This document shows, piece by piece, positions 51,567 through 61,047 of a stretch of 64,000 nt of DNA. This DNA is from Cytophagales bacterium (GTDB lineage Bacteria; Bacteroidota; Bacteroidia; Cytophagales; Cyclobacteriaceae), in NCBI GenBank assembly GCA_025359125.1, contig JANYHI010000063.1, positions 62,001-126,000 of the forward strand, read 5' to 3'. The notes under the pieces are model-generated. The model ran no database searches and was not told where the DNA came from. It saw only the letters and a list, made by a program, of their open reading frames with translations. Within the stretch, counting starts at the first letter, position 1; the number at the start of each line of letters is the position of its first letter. The translations under genes were made by a program, and so were the position numbers.

Positions 51567-53630
51567 TCAATCAGTTATAACAAAGGCACCGTTTTCTAAA
51601 ACAGAATAAACCTCAATTTTATTGGCCTCGGCAAACTTAGTCAACTTGCGGCAATAGCTAAGAGAATTACTACTTGCTAGAATTATTTTCTTGATAGAGA
51701 CCTCACTGGTTTTTACTTTAGAGAAATTAAAAGAATTATTCGTCACAATTAAAAAATCAACGGCTAGGTTGATAGGCCACTTATAGGTAATGTCGTTTGC
51801 CACCGCCACAGATTTTCCTCTCCAATAAAAAACAGGGGCATCATTTTTTAAATCTAGTAGTTGTATTTTATTGACTCCGTGAATCAATCGGTTAGGGCTA
51901 ATGTGAAATCGGATACGGTCTTCATCTTTGAGGAGCGAAGTATCAGCATAAAATAGTGACTTTCCACTTTCGGTTCTTTCAATTGCTGAGTGTCCTGAAA
52001 CGTTATACACAACCAACTGATTTTGATTAAAGAAAGAAACGTGATGAAGCCATTGCAGCGTTGTAAATAAAAACAGAAATCCAAAAGCAGAATAATACCA
52101 AATTGTTTTTCTGAATTCGAACAACAGAATAAAACACATTAATGCAGCCATTAATAGCAAACATTGAAAAGTAGAAATGTGAATTTGGTTGATGAGGCTA
52201 TACGGCAACTTTTCTGTGAAGATTACGCCTGCATTTAAAAGTGAAATAAACCATGAAACTATTTTGCCAATTAACCATGCCAGTGGAGAAATGAAACTAA
52301 CTGCTAATAATAGCACACCACCCACCAGAATAAATGTAGAGAGCGGAATAACAAAAAGGTTAGAAATTAAAAAGTAAACAGGAAACTGATGAAAATACAA
52401 TAACCCCAATGCAAAAGTGGCTGCTTGTGCCGCGAGAGAAATGCAAGTGATTTGCCAAATCCAATCAACTAATTTCAATTTGGTTTCCCATAAATTATAA
52501 ATCGGCCGTTGTAAATAGACAATACCTAGCACTGCCAAATAAGAAAGCTGAAACCCTACAGACATGATGAGATAAGGGTTATAGAGAAGCAACACAAAAG
52601 CAGAAGCTGCCAGTGTATTGTAGATGTTTGTACGCTGGCCAAACGGGCGGGCAACAGCTACAAAAGAAAACATCGCAACAGCCCTTAGTACAGAAGGAGA
52701 AAGCCCGGTAACAAATGCAAAACCCCACAAGCAACACAAACTAATACCTGCCACTAGCCATCGGCTCCACGAAAATCGATTGAGCGGCTTCAGTAGGAAC
52801 AGAAGAATACCGTAGATAATACCCACATGTAAACCAGATACCGCCAGCACGTGCATGGCTCCGCTTGCTGCATACGCACTTTGCAAATCTGTATTAATGG
52901 CATCTGTTACACCCAAAACCAGCGCGGCAGCTATTGCTTGCTCTTGATCGCCTTTAATAAATTCATTTAATTTTTTAGAGGCCCACTCCCGCACACAATG
53001 TGAGTAGTAGATAACTCCCTTATCTGCATTAGTAGAAATTAACTTTACATCTTGTGGCAATACATACTGCTGATGATAAATATTTTTAAACGAAAGAAAT
53101 CTTTTAAAGTCAAACTCGCCAGGATTGGCCGGCTGCTTTAATAGCTGAGGTTTCCCTTTTATTAAAAGCTTATCTCCATAGTGCCAATCTATAAGTCCTG
53201 CTTTTTTTGAAACGTATAATAAAACTTTTCCATTTACTGGATGCCACTTGTTAGTTTTTACCGCAATCGTCTCTACTTCAATCTTCCAACTTTTAGCTTT
53301 TGATTCAGGTGCTGATTTAACAACGGCTTGATAGGTTATACTATTTTCGTTATTCCCAATCAAATGATCCTCATGATTCGATTCGGTTTGTAATAAAACG
53401 TGGGCATATCCTAACCAAAAAATTGCACTCCATCCAAAAATTCCTTTATAAAAATTTAATTTGTTATCCCCTGTTGATATTGCCAAAATAAAATAGAAGG
53501 TGACCGTCAGCAATAAAATTGTAATAGCATAACCAGTACAAATCAACGTGGGCTGATAGATAGCCAACAAAATTCCACTAATAAAAAATGCGGAAACCCG
53601 CACCATTGCATAAGGTGCCCAACGAAGCAT
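51567..53630 (-). CDS. comEC: ComEC/Rec2 family DNA-uptake channel
   Basis: The 687-residue integral membrane protein has an N-terminal DUF4131-like periplasmic OB domain (about 70-200, YHQQYVLPQDVKLISTNADK) and a competence domain of about ten helices. Key segments are LVLGVTDAINTDLQSAYAAS, GAMHVLAVSGLHVGIIYGIL and TGLSPSVLRAVAMFSF. The C-terminal beta-lactamase-like metallo domain of ComEC is reduced to a short beta-rich tail without HxHxDH. That short form is common in Bacteroidota. It imports single-stranded DNA in transformation. Confidence 0.88.
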   Translation of the reverse strand: MLRWAPYAMVRVSAFFISGILLAIYQPTLICTGYAITILLLTVTFYFILAISTGDNKLNFYKGIFGWSAIFWLGYAHVLLQTESNHEDHLIGNNENSITYQAVVKSAPESKAKSWKIEVETIAVKTNKWHPVNGKVLLYVSKKAGLIDWHYGDKLLIKGKPQLLKQPANPGEFDFKRFLSFKNIYHQQYVLPQDVKLISTNADKGVIYYSHCVREWASKKLNEFIKGDQEQAIAAALVLGVTDAINTDLQSAYAASGAMHVLAVSGLHVGIIYGILLFLLKPLNRFSWSRWLVAGISLCCLWGFAFVTGLSPSVLRAVAMFSFVAVARPFGQRTNIYNTLAASAFVLLLYNPYLIMSVGFQLSYLAVLGIVYLQRPIYNLWETKLKLVDWIWQITCISLAAQAATFALGLLYFHQFPVYFLISNLFVIPLSTFILVGGVLLLAVSFISPLAWLIGKIVSWFISLLNAGVIFTEKLPYSLINQIHISTFQCLLLMAALMCFILLFEFRKTIWYYSAFGFLFLFTTLQWLHHVSFFNQNQLVVYNVSGHSAIERTESGKSLFYADTSLLKDEDRIRFHISPNRLIHGVNKIQLLDLKNDAPVFYWRGKSVAVANDITYKWPINLAVDFLIVTNNSFNFSKVKTSEVSIKKIILASSNSLSYCRKLTKFAEANKIEVYSVLENGAFVITD

Positions 53631-53905
53631 AAATAAATATAATGGAAGGGCTTAATCCAAACAACCAACGTCCATTAATAAATGCTGATTTTAAAGCTTG
53701 GATATCTTTAGGCTTTAGTAAAATCTGATAAATATATAAAGAATTGATTTTTTGATGTAACTGATTCGATCTAAGAAAAATGACCTTTACATAACAAACG
53801 CAGTCAGAAAACAAGTAGTGATCACCGGTTGGCGCGTTTATCAGATTAGAAAGGTAGTAGTAGGAGTATAGGGGAAGACGGGGAGTAAAATCCCTGTTTT
53901 TTATT
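53631..53905. other. Gap between comEC and the GT9 gene, no gene seen
   Basis: A 117-codon minus-strand frame (53578-53931) crosses this gap but overlaps both neighbours and has no recognisable content. I see no hairpin with T tract or exact TAnnTTTG element here. Confidence 0.5.
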
Positions 53906-54913
53906 TTACGGAAGGTAGAAATCAAAAACAATATCGTTCATACATTTAAAATGACCTTTCGGGCATTTATCAAAACCAATTTTAGAACAAGGCCTACAGG
54001 ATAGTTTGGTATTCTCTAAAATGGTAAACTTAGTGCGATACGGATACATGCCAAAAGAAGGAATGGTGCTACCCCAAATACTAAATACTTCTTTCTTAAA
54101 TGCGGCCGCAATGTGCATCAGCCCTGTGTCGTGGGCAAAAACATAACGCGCCTGCTTAACCAAACTTGCAGATTGATTGAGGCTATAAAATCCGCAAGCG
54201 TTGTAAATAATCGTTTTCTTGCCTAATTCTTGTAAGCCACTTTCATAACCATTTTCTTCCAGCGGTCTCTCAAAAAATCTCTTAACATTTTCGGCTGTTT
54301 CAAAATCTTCTTTACCACCCAATAAAATAATCGGCTTATTTATTTTGTCGCAGAGTTCAATCATTCTATTGATGGGAAGCTTTTTAGTGCCATGCTGCGC
54401 CCCTAAAGCATAAGCAACATAGCTTTCTCTGTGTGTTTCCGGTAGCCATTCCATCGGCACTTCATCTTTCTCTGGGATAAAATAATCAAGCCCAAGTGTA
54501 TCATTTTTAACTCCTAAGCTCGCTACCGTTTCTAAATACCGATCGACAATATGAAGAGTAGGAAGTTTATCTACTTTAAAATTTACGAGCAGCCACTTTT
54601 CGATATTTAATTTACGATAACTGAACGATTTAACTCCCAGCTTCCACTTGACAATGCGGGTACGCAGGTTATTGTGCAGGTCAATCACGCAATCATATCG
54701 TTCAGCAAGCAACTGCTCCACCAATTCATTCAAATCATTTTGCAGATAAAAAACCTTATCTACATACGGATTAGAATCTAGAATGTCTTTGTATTGAATT
54801 TTAGTGGCGTAATGAATGACGGTATTGTCCAATTGGGTTTTCAAAACTCTGGGAACAGGAGTAGTCAAAACAATGTCGCCAATAGAAGAAAACCGAATGA
54901 TCAAAATTTTCAT
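53906..54913 (-). CDS. Glycosyltransferase family 9 (heptosyltransferase-like)
   Basis: The 335-residue protein opens with KILIIRFSSIGDIVLTTPVP, the GT9 signature. YDCVIDLHNNLRTR lies in the first Rossmann lobe, PIILLGGKEDFETAE starts the second, and ARYVFAHDTGLMHIAAAFKK is the sugar-nucleotide-binding H-x-D/S-T-G loop. CRPCSKIGFDKCPKGHFKC near the end has four Cys, typical of the family. It probably extends lipooligosaccharide core on the inner membrane. TACCTTTA lies just before the ATG as a near-consensus promoter. Confidence 0.9.
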   Translation of the reverse strand: MKILIIRFSSIGDIVLTTPVPRVLKTQLDNTVIHYATKIQYKDILDSNPYVDKVFYLQNDLNELVEQLLAERYDCVIDLHNNLRTRIVKWKLGVKSFSYRKLNIEKWLLVNFKVDKLPTLHIVDRYLETVASLGVKNDTLGLDYFIPEKDEVPMEWLPETHRESYVAYALGAQHGTKKLPINRMIELCDKINKPIILLGGKEDFETAENVKRFFERPLEENGYESGLQELGKKTIIYNACGFYSLNQSASLVKQARYVFAHDTGLMHIAAAFKKEVFSIWGSTIPSFGMYPYRTKFTILENTKLSCRPCSKIGFDKCPKGHFKCMNDIVFDFYLP

Positions 54914-55081
54914 ATCCCTGTAAAGGTAAGAGGTAAGAAACGCTGAGAAATTGATTTTCGATTTTTTTTAAAAACAATTTGAACCAATACGCCATCAAAC
55001 CATTGCCAAATTTCAAAACCAATAATAATAGAAAATGCAGAAGCAATTTGCTACTTTAGAAATTCAATTGAATTTACTTTT

Positions 55082-55483
55082 ATGAATTATTGGCTCGTAA
55101 AATCAGAACCCGATGTGTATTCGTGGGAAGATCTGGTGAAAGACAAAAAGACTACCTGGGATGGTGTACGCAACTTTCAGGCTCGCAACAACCTGAAAGC
55201 CATGAAAAAAGGCGACTTAGCTTTTTTCTATTATAGCAATGAGGGGAAGGCCATTATAGGTATTACCGAAGTGAGTAAGGAAGCCTTTCCAGACCCCAAA
55301 GATCTGAACTGGGTAGCCGTTGAATTAAAGCCAAAAACCAAATTAAAGAATCCGGTAGAGCTTTCTGTTATCAAAGCCGATAAGCAGTTAAACGCTATGG
55401 TATTGGTAAACAATTCTCGTTTATCTGTGCAGCCCGTAAAAGTGGAAGAGTTTGATAAGATAATATCACTCTCTGAAAAATAG
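55082..55483 (+). CDS. EVE-domain protein
   Basis: The 133-residue protein is one EVE (PUA/YTH-like) domain: MNYWLVKSEPDVYSWEDLV, TTWDGVRNFQARNNLKAMKK and GDLAFFYYSNEGKAIIGITE. EVE domains bind modified bases in DNA or RNA, and some serve restriction systems. Here it is a stand-alone housekeeping-type copy, followed after 3 bases by a secreted-protein gene on the same strand, so the two may be co-transcribed. Confidence 0.94.
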   Translation: MNYWLVKSEPDVYSWEDLVKDKKTTWDGVRNFQARNNLKAMKKGDLAFFYYSNEGKAIIGITEVSKEAFPDPKDLNWVAVELKPKTKLKNPVELSVIKADKQLNAMVLVNNSRLSVQPVKVEEFDKIISLSEK

Positions 55484-55486
55484 TTA

Positions 55487-57076
55487 ATGAATTTTTTCTT
55501 GCAAACTTCAAAAAATAATTGGCTCGTTGTTGTGTTCATTTCACTGTGGCTGTTGCTAACCCCCACGCTAGTATCTGCACAACTTACCCAGCCAGCTCGG
55601 TACGAGAAAACACAGAAAAGTAACGATCATGATTTTACCGTTATCAGTATGGGCGAGAAAGGCATTGCCCTGATTCGCGATAAGAATGATACTGAACACG
55701 GAAAAAAATTATGGGAGATTATCTTGCTTGATTCTACCTTAACTGAATCGTGGACTTATAATTTACCAATAGAAACCCGATATAATTTGATTGGCCATGA
55801 TTACCAAGATCAAAACTTATATTTCTTATATCGGCAAGGAGAAACAGATTTAGGAGAGCTGCGAATTGTTCGCATCAAAACAAGTTCTCGCTTTGTTGAT
55901 GAGTTTCCTTATAAACCGGAGCTATCTATTCGCCCCACGCATTTTAACGCGATAGGCAATCAAATCATGTTGGGTGGTTACGTTTCTAACCAACCTACCA
56001 TTTTGTTATTTAATTTGGAAAATAATCAAAGCAAAATTGTGCCGGGTTTGCTAGTAAATAATTCTGAACTACTAGATGTACGGGCAAATGTTAATAACAC
56101 CTTCAATGTGCTTATTGCCGAAAGACAATCAAAAATAAGTAAGAAGTTAATTAGTAAAACGTTTGATGACGCAGGTGTTCTTTTATTGGATGATATCATT
56201 GAAATAGATATAGATAAAACTATTCTAGCCGGCCTTACCAGTACGCTGGTAAGAGACGAGTTGTTGATTGTGGGCACCTGGAGCGAGGGGGTTTCCACAC
56301 AGGCATCCGGAATTTTTACGGTTTTAGTAGACCCTTACAGTGAACAAAAAATTAACTTCTACGACTTTGGTCAGCTGTCGCATTTCTTTGATTATCTGAG
56401 CCCCAAAAGAGCGGCCAGAACCAAAGAAAAATCAGATAAGAAACGCCAGGCAGGAAAAGTACCCGACTTTAAAACGCACGTACTTCCGTGCCGGCTGGAG
56501 GAAACAAAAAACGGATTTGCATTTTACAACGAAGCATATTATACTTCTCATGCTGTAAACAACACTAGATGGAATAACAATCCATATAATTATTCTCCTT
56601 ACAACTCTTACAATCCTCTCTATAGAGGTTACAATCCCTACTCATACGGTTATCCCTACAGCAGTTATAGTCCTAACCAATCGACTGAAACTAAAATGCA
56701 ACTGGCCAGCTTATCTATTTTAGATTCGAAAGGACTTTTAGTGGCTGACCACGGATTTAAGATGGGCGATTTGCGAGTTACAAGCGCTACCCAAACAGCC
56801 GATTTTATTCATACCGTTAACCGCAATACCATAATCTTCAACAAAGAAAAAGAAATAAACTTACAGGTAACGCAAGCAGATGGCTTAACGCTAATGAATG
56901 AAAAAATTCCCCTTCGTATAAATAGTGCCATAGAGAGTATAAAATCTGACAATGAAAATATTGGAAGTGTGAGATTCTGGTACGGTCACTATTTATATTT
57001 GTATGGCTATCAAACACTCAAGAACCCTGAAAAAAATAGGGACGTATTTTACATTAATAAAATAAACGTTGAGTAA
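55487..57076 (+). CDS. Secreted hypothetical protein, tandem paralogue 1
   Basis: The 529-residue protein has a signal peptide (VVVFISLWLLLTPTLVSAQ) and then propeller-like beta-rich sequence, with blocks GQLSHFFDYLSPKRAARTKE and VRFWYGHYLYLYGYQTLKNP. A Tyr/Asn/Ser/Pro-rich tract occurs near residues 360-400 (YNPYSYGYPYSSYSPNQ). Order and wording match the next gene: 'NFYDFGQL.HFF.YL', 'QLAxxSI' and the terminal 'YGH.L...G.QTL....F.INKI'. Family and function are unknown. Confidence 0.72.
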   Translation: MNFFLQTSKNNWLVVVFISLWLLLTPTLVSAQLTQPARYEKTQKSNDHDFTVISMGEKGIALIRDKNDTEHGKKLWEIILLDSTLTESWTYNLPIETRYNLIGHDYQDQNLYFLYRQGETDLGELRIVRIKTSSRFVDEFPYKPELSIRPTHFNAIGNQIMLGGYVSNQPTILLFNLENNQSKIVPGLLVNNSELLDVRANVNNTFNVLIAERQSKISKKLISKTFDDAGVLLLDDIIEIDIDKTILAGLTSTLVRDELLIVGTWSEGVSTQASGIFTVLVDPYSEQKINFYDFGQLSHFFDYLSPKRAARTKEKSDKKRQAGKVPDFKTHVLPCRLEETKNGFAFYNEAYYTSHAVNNTRWNNNPYNYSPYNSYNPLYRGYNPYSYGYPYSSYSPNQSTETKMQLASLSILDSKGLLVADHGFKMGDLRVTSATQTADFIHTVNRNTIIFNKEKEINLQVTQADGLTLMNEKIPLRINSAIESIKSDNENIGSVRFWYGHYLYLYGYQTLKNPEKNRDVFYINKINVE

Positions 57077-58586
57077 GCTCTGTATTACATTTCTCCTATG
57101 TCTGGTTATAAAGTTTACCTACGGCCAAGTAGAGCAAACAGCACGCTGGGAAGTTGGTATGCCTACTAACAATGATGAAGTTTATGGTGTAGCCTCAATT
57201 GACAGCCTGGGACTGATTGTTTACAGTAAACTAATTGGCACTGAAGTAGACCAGCTTGAGTTGATTATGTTAGATACTGCACTTCATGAAAAATGGAAAG
57301 GATATATTACGATAGAGCGAGGATTGGCAGTTGCACAAACTACCTGCCGTAAAAATTCGTTTTATATTTTACTTAGAAATGTACGATTAGCAAGTTTTGT
57401 AATGATCGATTTAGATCTAAGATCTAACCAATACAAAACGCATATTATAAAAAATGCTATTCCATTTATTCCAACAGAATTTGATTCTACCGAGGGAGCA
57501 GTCTTAATTGGTGGCTACTTCAATTACCGTCCGCTGGTATTACACTATTCCCTCCTGCTGAGGAAATCTAAAATTCTTCCGGGCTTCTTCAACGAACCTG
57601 GCGAATTAACTCAAATGAAAATAACACCAGACGGATCTATCGATATTATAGTGAGCGCAAAAAATTATGAGAAACGCAAGAGCTTATGGATTCGTAATTA
57701 TAGCAATGAAGGCGATTTAATTAAGACAACAGTTTTGGAATCGCACGAAAAAAGAAATCTTATTTTCGGACGGTCAGTAAAAATGCCTAATAACGAACAA
57801 GTAGTGGCAGGAGTGTATGGCCGAAACACAGAATACTCTCGCGGAATTTTCGTTGCTACCATCAACCAATTCGGAGAGTACACTACTCGGTATTATAACT
57901 TCGCTGATCTTCAAAACTTCTTTCATTATTTAAAGGCCAATCAAGAACGAAGAATAAAAAAGCGAATTGATAGACGGAAGGTGAAAGGCAAGAGCACCAA
58001 ATTCAATTATCGTTTGCTTGTGCAAGAATTGATTCCTTATCAAAATCAATTTATTATGTTGGGCGAAGCATTTTATCCAAAATATGTATATCGCCAGTCT
58101 TATGGAAATGCATTTGGCCCTTACAATTCTCCGAGAGGATATTCAAATTACTCACCTTATCGCAATGATTTAATTTTTGATGGCTACCAGTATACCCATG
58201 CAATTGTTATTGGCTTTGATGCCAGCGGCAAAGTAAAATGGGATAATAGTTTTGAAATTAACGATGCCAAATCTTTTAAGCTAGAACAGTTTGTAAAAAT
58301 TGCACCTGCCCAAGATCACATCGATCTACTTTACTTGTTCGAGAATCTCATTCGCACCAAAGTAATTAAAGGCAACGAAGTGCTAGAAGGCAAAACAGCA
58401 GATGAACTTAAAGTATTTAGCAATGAAGGTGTGGTTACAAAAGATGATGCCAAAACCAGCCACCTCGATTATTGGTATGGTAATCATTTATTCGCCTCGG
58501 GCGTGCAAACTTTACGAAAAACAAAAAGCAGAAAAGAGCAGCCTTTTAAAAAAGTTTTTTTTATTAATAAGATACTTTATAAGTAA
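57069..58586 (+). CDS. Secreted hypothetical protein, tandem paralogue 2
   Basis: A TTG at 57069 overlaps the upstream stop by 8 bases and gives a signal peptide (LCITFLLCLVIKFTYGQ). The 505-residue product keeps the blocks of paralogue 1: YYNFADLQNFFHYLKANQER, an aromatic tract near 355-375 (NSPRGYSNYSPYRND) and the end YWYGNHLFASGVQTLRKTKS. Shared layout shows a tandem duplication, now strongly diverged. Function unknown. Confidence 0.72.
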   Translation: MSKLCITFLLCLVIKFTYGQVEQTARWEVGMPTNNDEVYGVASIDSLGLIVYSKLIGTEVDQLELIMLDTALHEKWKGYITIERGLAVAQTTCRKNSFYILLRNVRLASFVMIDLDLRSNQYKTHIIKNAIPFIPTEFDSTEGAVLIGGYFNYRPLVLHYSLLLRKSKILPGFFNEPGELTQMKITPDGSIDIIVSAKNYEKRKSLWIRNYSNEGDLIKTTVLESHEKRNLIFGRSVKMPNNEQVVAGVYGRNTEYSRGIFVATINQFGEYTTRYYNFADLQNFFHYLKANQERRIKKRIDRRKVKGKSTKFNYRLLVQELIPYQNQFIMLGEAFYPKYVYRQSYGNAFGPYNSPRGYSNYSPYRNDLIFDGYQYTHAIVIGFDASGKVKWDNSFEINDAKSFKLEQFVKIAPAQDHIDLLYLFENLIRTKVIKGNEVLEGKTADELKVFSNEGVVTKDDAKTSHLDYWYGNHLFASGVQTLRKTKSRKEQPFKKVFFINKILYK

Positions 58587-58730
58587 TCAGTGATCGGTTA
58601 TTAGCAATCAGACTAGTCCTAGTTCCAACATCTAACCTCTAAATTTCTAATCTCCAAGTCCTACACCTAAGACCTCAATTCTAAATCCAAATTTCATCCA
58701 TCACACCTTAGTAAATCGCACTTTTTACCT

Positions 58731-58738
58731 TACCTTCG
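58731..58738 (+). promoter_or_regulatory. Near-consensus -7 element of pyrR
   Basis: TACCTTCG differs from TAnnTTTG in one base and ends 9 bases before the pyrR ATG at 58748, mirroring the placement at tgt. A start point about 7 bases on would leave almost no 5' leader. Confidence 0.45.
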
Positions 58739-58747
58739 CGCCAGCGT

Positions 58748-59290
58748 ATGCAGAAAAAACTCGTACTCGATTCGCACCTTCTCGATATCACGCTTAATCG
58801 CCTTTGTCAGCAACTTATTGAAAATCATGGCGATTTTACCAGCACTGTAATTTTAGGAATGCAGCCACGAGGTATTTTTTTGGCGGAACTCATTCATCAA
58901 AAATTAAAAGCACTAGTTAAAAAATCAATACCTCTTGGGTATTTAGATACTACATTCCATCGCGATGATTTTAGGCGAAGGGAAATTCCCGCCAAGGCGA
59001 GCGAAACTAAAATACCTTTCGCCATAGAAGGGTTGAAAGTGATTTTGATTGATGATGTATTATTCACTGGCCGCACTGTGCGTGCAGCATTAGATGCGAT
59101 GATTGCTTTTGGGCGCCCCTCAAAAGTTGAGCTACTCGTTTTGGTAGATAGAAAAGCAACACGCGATCTTCCAATCTCTGCCGACTACGTTGGTAAATAT
59201 GTAGATACGCTAGACTCTCAAAGGGTATTGGTTGAGTTGGAGGCGCAGGGCCACAAACAAAATAAAATCTGGTTGATTAATAAGGACTAA
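58748..59290 (+). CDS. pyrR: PyrR-type phosphoribosyltransferase
   Basis: The 180-residue protein is a type I PRTase: VILIDDVLFTGRTVRAALDA is the PRPP loop, TSTVILGMQPRGIFLAELIH the N-terminal core and VELLVLVDRKATRDLPISAD the PyrR signature. PyrR can be a uracil phosphoribosyltransferase and an RNA-binding attenuator of pyrimidine genes. The 5' leader here is too short for an attenuator upstream of it, so regulation, if any, would act elsewhere. pyrB follows after 5 bases. Confidence 0.93.
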   Translation: MQKKLVLDSHLLDITLNRLCQQLIENHGDFTSTVILGMQPRGIFLAELIHQKLKALVKKSIPLGYLDTTFHRDDFRRREIPAKASETKIPFAIEGLKVILIDDVLFTGRTVRAALDAMIAFGRPSKVELLVLVDRKATRDLPISADYVGKYVDTLDSQRVLVELEAQGHKQNKIWLINKD

Positions 59291-59295
59291 AAAAT

Positions 59296-60222
59296 ATGTC
59301 AAAGCTAAGCCAACGGCACCTACTCGGAATTAAAAACCTTACCCGCCAAGACTTAGAACTTATTTTTGAAACGGCCGATAATTTTAAAGATGTTATTAAC
59401 CGGCCAATTAAGAAAGTGCCTTCCTTACGGGATGTAACTATTGCCAACATCTTTTTTGAAAATTCTACCCGCACAAGGTTGTCTTTTGAACTGGCTGAGA
59501 AAAGACTTTCTGCCGATGTTATCAATTTCTCTACTTCCAACAGTTCGGTAAAAAAAGGAGAGACATTGCTCGACACGGTCAACAACATCTTAGCCATGAA
59601 AGTAGATATGGTAGTGATGCGCCATGCCAGCGTGGGGGCTCCACACTTTCTTGCCAAACATATCAAAGCTAATATTGTAAATGCAGGCGATGGTACGCAT
59701 GAACACCCAACCCAAGCTTTGTTAGATGCCTTTTCAATTCGTGAGAAACTCGGCAGTATAGAAGGAAAAAAGATTGCCATCATTGGAGATATTCTTCACT
59801 CGCGCGTAGCTTTATCTAATATTTTCGCTTTAAAAAAATTAGGAGCCGAAGTGATGGTTTGTGGTCCGCCTACGCTGCTGCCAAAATATATTTCTTCGTT
59901 AGATGTGTTAGTAGAGTGGGATGTAAAAAAAGCATTGGAGTGGTGCGATGTGGCCAATGTACTCCGCATTCAGCTAGAACGACAGCAAATAAAATACTTT
60001 CCGTCCTTACGGGAATATTCTCTTTACTACGGCATCACCAAAAGAATACTAGACGATCTAAAAAAAGAAATTGTACTGATGCATCCTGGACCCATCAACC
60101 GAGGTGTTGAACTAACGAGTGATGCCGCAGACTCTCATCATTCTATTATTTTAGATCAGGTAGAAAATGGCGTGGCCGTGAGGATGGCTGTGCTTTATTT
60201 ACTAGCAGGGGCAACAGCATAA
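59296..60222 (+). CDS. pyrB: Aspartate carbamoyltransferase catalytic subunit
   Basis: The 308-residue enzyme makes carbamoyl-aspartate in pyrimidine synthesis. ANIFFENSTRTRLSFELAEK holds the carbamoyl-phosphate S-T-R-T-R loop, VVMRHASVGAPHFLAKH and NAGDGTHEHPTQALLDAFSI the second and third binding loops, and LMHPGPINRGVELTSDAADS the aspartate loop. No pyrI regulatory subunit is adjacent. It is co-transcribed with pyrR. Confidence 0.96.
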   Translation: MSKLSQRHLLGIKNLTRQDLELIFETADNFKDVINRPIKKVPSLRDVTIANIFFENSTRTRLSFELAEKRLSADVINFSTSNSSVKKGETLLDTVNNILAMKVDMVVMRHASVGAPHFLAKHIKANIVNAGDGTHEHPTQALLDAFSIREKLGSIEGKKIAIIGDILHSRVALSNIFALKKLGAEVMVCGPPTLLPKYISSLDVLVEWDVKKALEWCDVANVLRIQLERQQIKYFPSLREYSLYYGITKRILDDLKKEIVLMHPGPINRGVELTSDAADSHHSIILDQVENGVAVRMAVLYLLAGATA

Positions 60223-60226
60223 GAAA

Positions 60227-60285
60227 AAAGTGACCCGGTAGAAATCCCCGCCTGACCGAATCATTCGGCAGGAACCCGCAGCTCC
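60227..60285 (+). other. tRNA-end-like duplication and hairpin
   Basis: AAAGTGACCCGGTAGAAATC (60227-60246) closely copies the 3' end of the tRNA at 60316-60336 with one base missing and one changed. It is followed by the hairpin CCTGACCGAAT, C, ATTCGGCAGG (60251-60272), which lies 29 bases after the pyrB stop and may act as its terminator. No complete second tRNA can be folded. Confidence 0.55.
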
Positions 60286-60319
60286 AGAATCGAAATCAGA
60301 AATTAATATTATGTAAAAG

Positions 60320-60391
60320 TGACCCCGGTAGGAATCGAACCTACATCTTGAGAATCGGAATCTCAAATTCTATCCATTGAAATACGGAGCC
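60320..60391 (-). tRNA. tRNA-Arg(CCG)
   Basis: The 72-nt gene begins GGCTCCGTATTTC on the minus strand and ends CGGGGTCA. The acceptor stem pairs over 7 bp with two G-T pairs, the anticodon loop TTCCGAT (60354-60360) has anticodon CCG (60356-60358) on a TGAGA/TCTCA stem, and the T arm is GTAGG, TTCGATT, CCTAC. The 3' CCA is not encoded. The D arm is short and AT-rich. It reads CGG codons. Confidence 0.88.
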
Positions 60392-60429
60392 AAATAAAAC
60401 CTTCTGTAAAGGTACTGAAATGGTCTAAA

Positions 60430-61047
60430 CTAAATATGTTCTTTCTTATTCTTAACCAAGTCGTACATCAGCTCGCGGGCGCGATGCAGTTGTGCTTTTA
60501 CGGTTCCTAGTGGGGCGTCCAGTTCGGCAGCAATTTCTTCGTAACTCAATTCATGAAAATACCGAAGGCGCACTAGTTTCTGGTATTTAGGTGGCAGCAT
60601 ATTTACAAACACCTGCATGATCTCCTCCTTTTGCGAACGTATGGCCTCCTCTTGTGGATCCAAATTCCCCTTGTCTTCTATGTCGATAGAAACAGAAGCT
60701 CCGTCATCATCGGTATAGGTATTTTCAATGCTGAGTGTATTAATTTTTTTCTTTCGTATAAAATCGATGGTGTTATTGGTAGCAATTCTAAACAACCACG
60801 TGCTAAAGGTAAAATCTTTTTTAAACTTATGTAGGCTGCGAAATGCTTTCGAGAAAGACTCCATCATCAAATCTTCGGCATCATCTACATTGCGTACCAT
60901 TTTTAAGATTACGTGGTAAACGGGGCGCTTATAACGCTGCAATAATTTAGCATACGCCTTGTCATCGCCACCTACAGCCATGTCAATCAAGCGGAAGTCT
61001 TCCAGTGCTTTTGATGAAAACCTGCCTTCGTCTAATTCCTCTTCCAT
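60430..61047 (-). CDS. ECF-type RNA polymerase sigma factor
   Basis: The 205-residue protein has sigma region 2 (about 25-95: YAKLLQRYKRPVYHVILKMV and DLMMESFSKAFRSLHKFKKD, then FSTWLFRIATNNTIDFIRKK) and region 4 (about 145-200: MLPPKYQKLVRLRYFHELSY, EEIAAELDAPLGTVKAQLHR). No anti-sigma gene is adjacent. Its ATG overlaps the 3' end of the glycosyltransferase gene by 16 bases, so the two may be one transcript. Target genes unknown. Confidence 0.93.
   Translation of the reverse strand: MEEELDEGRFSSKALEDFRLIDMAVGGDDKAYAKLLQRYKRPVYHVILKMVRNVDDAEDLMMESFSKAFRSLHKFKKDFTFSTWLFRIATNNTIDFIRKKKINTLSIENTYTDDDGASVSIDIEDKGNLDPQEEAIRSQKEEIMQVFVNMLPPKYQKLVRLRYFHELSYEEIAAELDAPLGTVKAQLHRARELMYDLVKNKKEHI

Noticed and set aside
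53578-53931. 117-codon minus-strand frame between comEC and the GT9 gene
   Set aside because: It overlaps both well-supported genes and shows no domain or signal peptide.
60227-60300. A second tRNA gene next to tRNA-Arg
   Set aside because: Only the 3' end is similar; no anticodon arm or acceptor stem can be formed.
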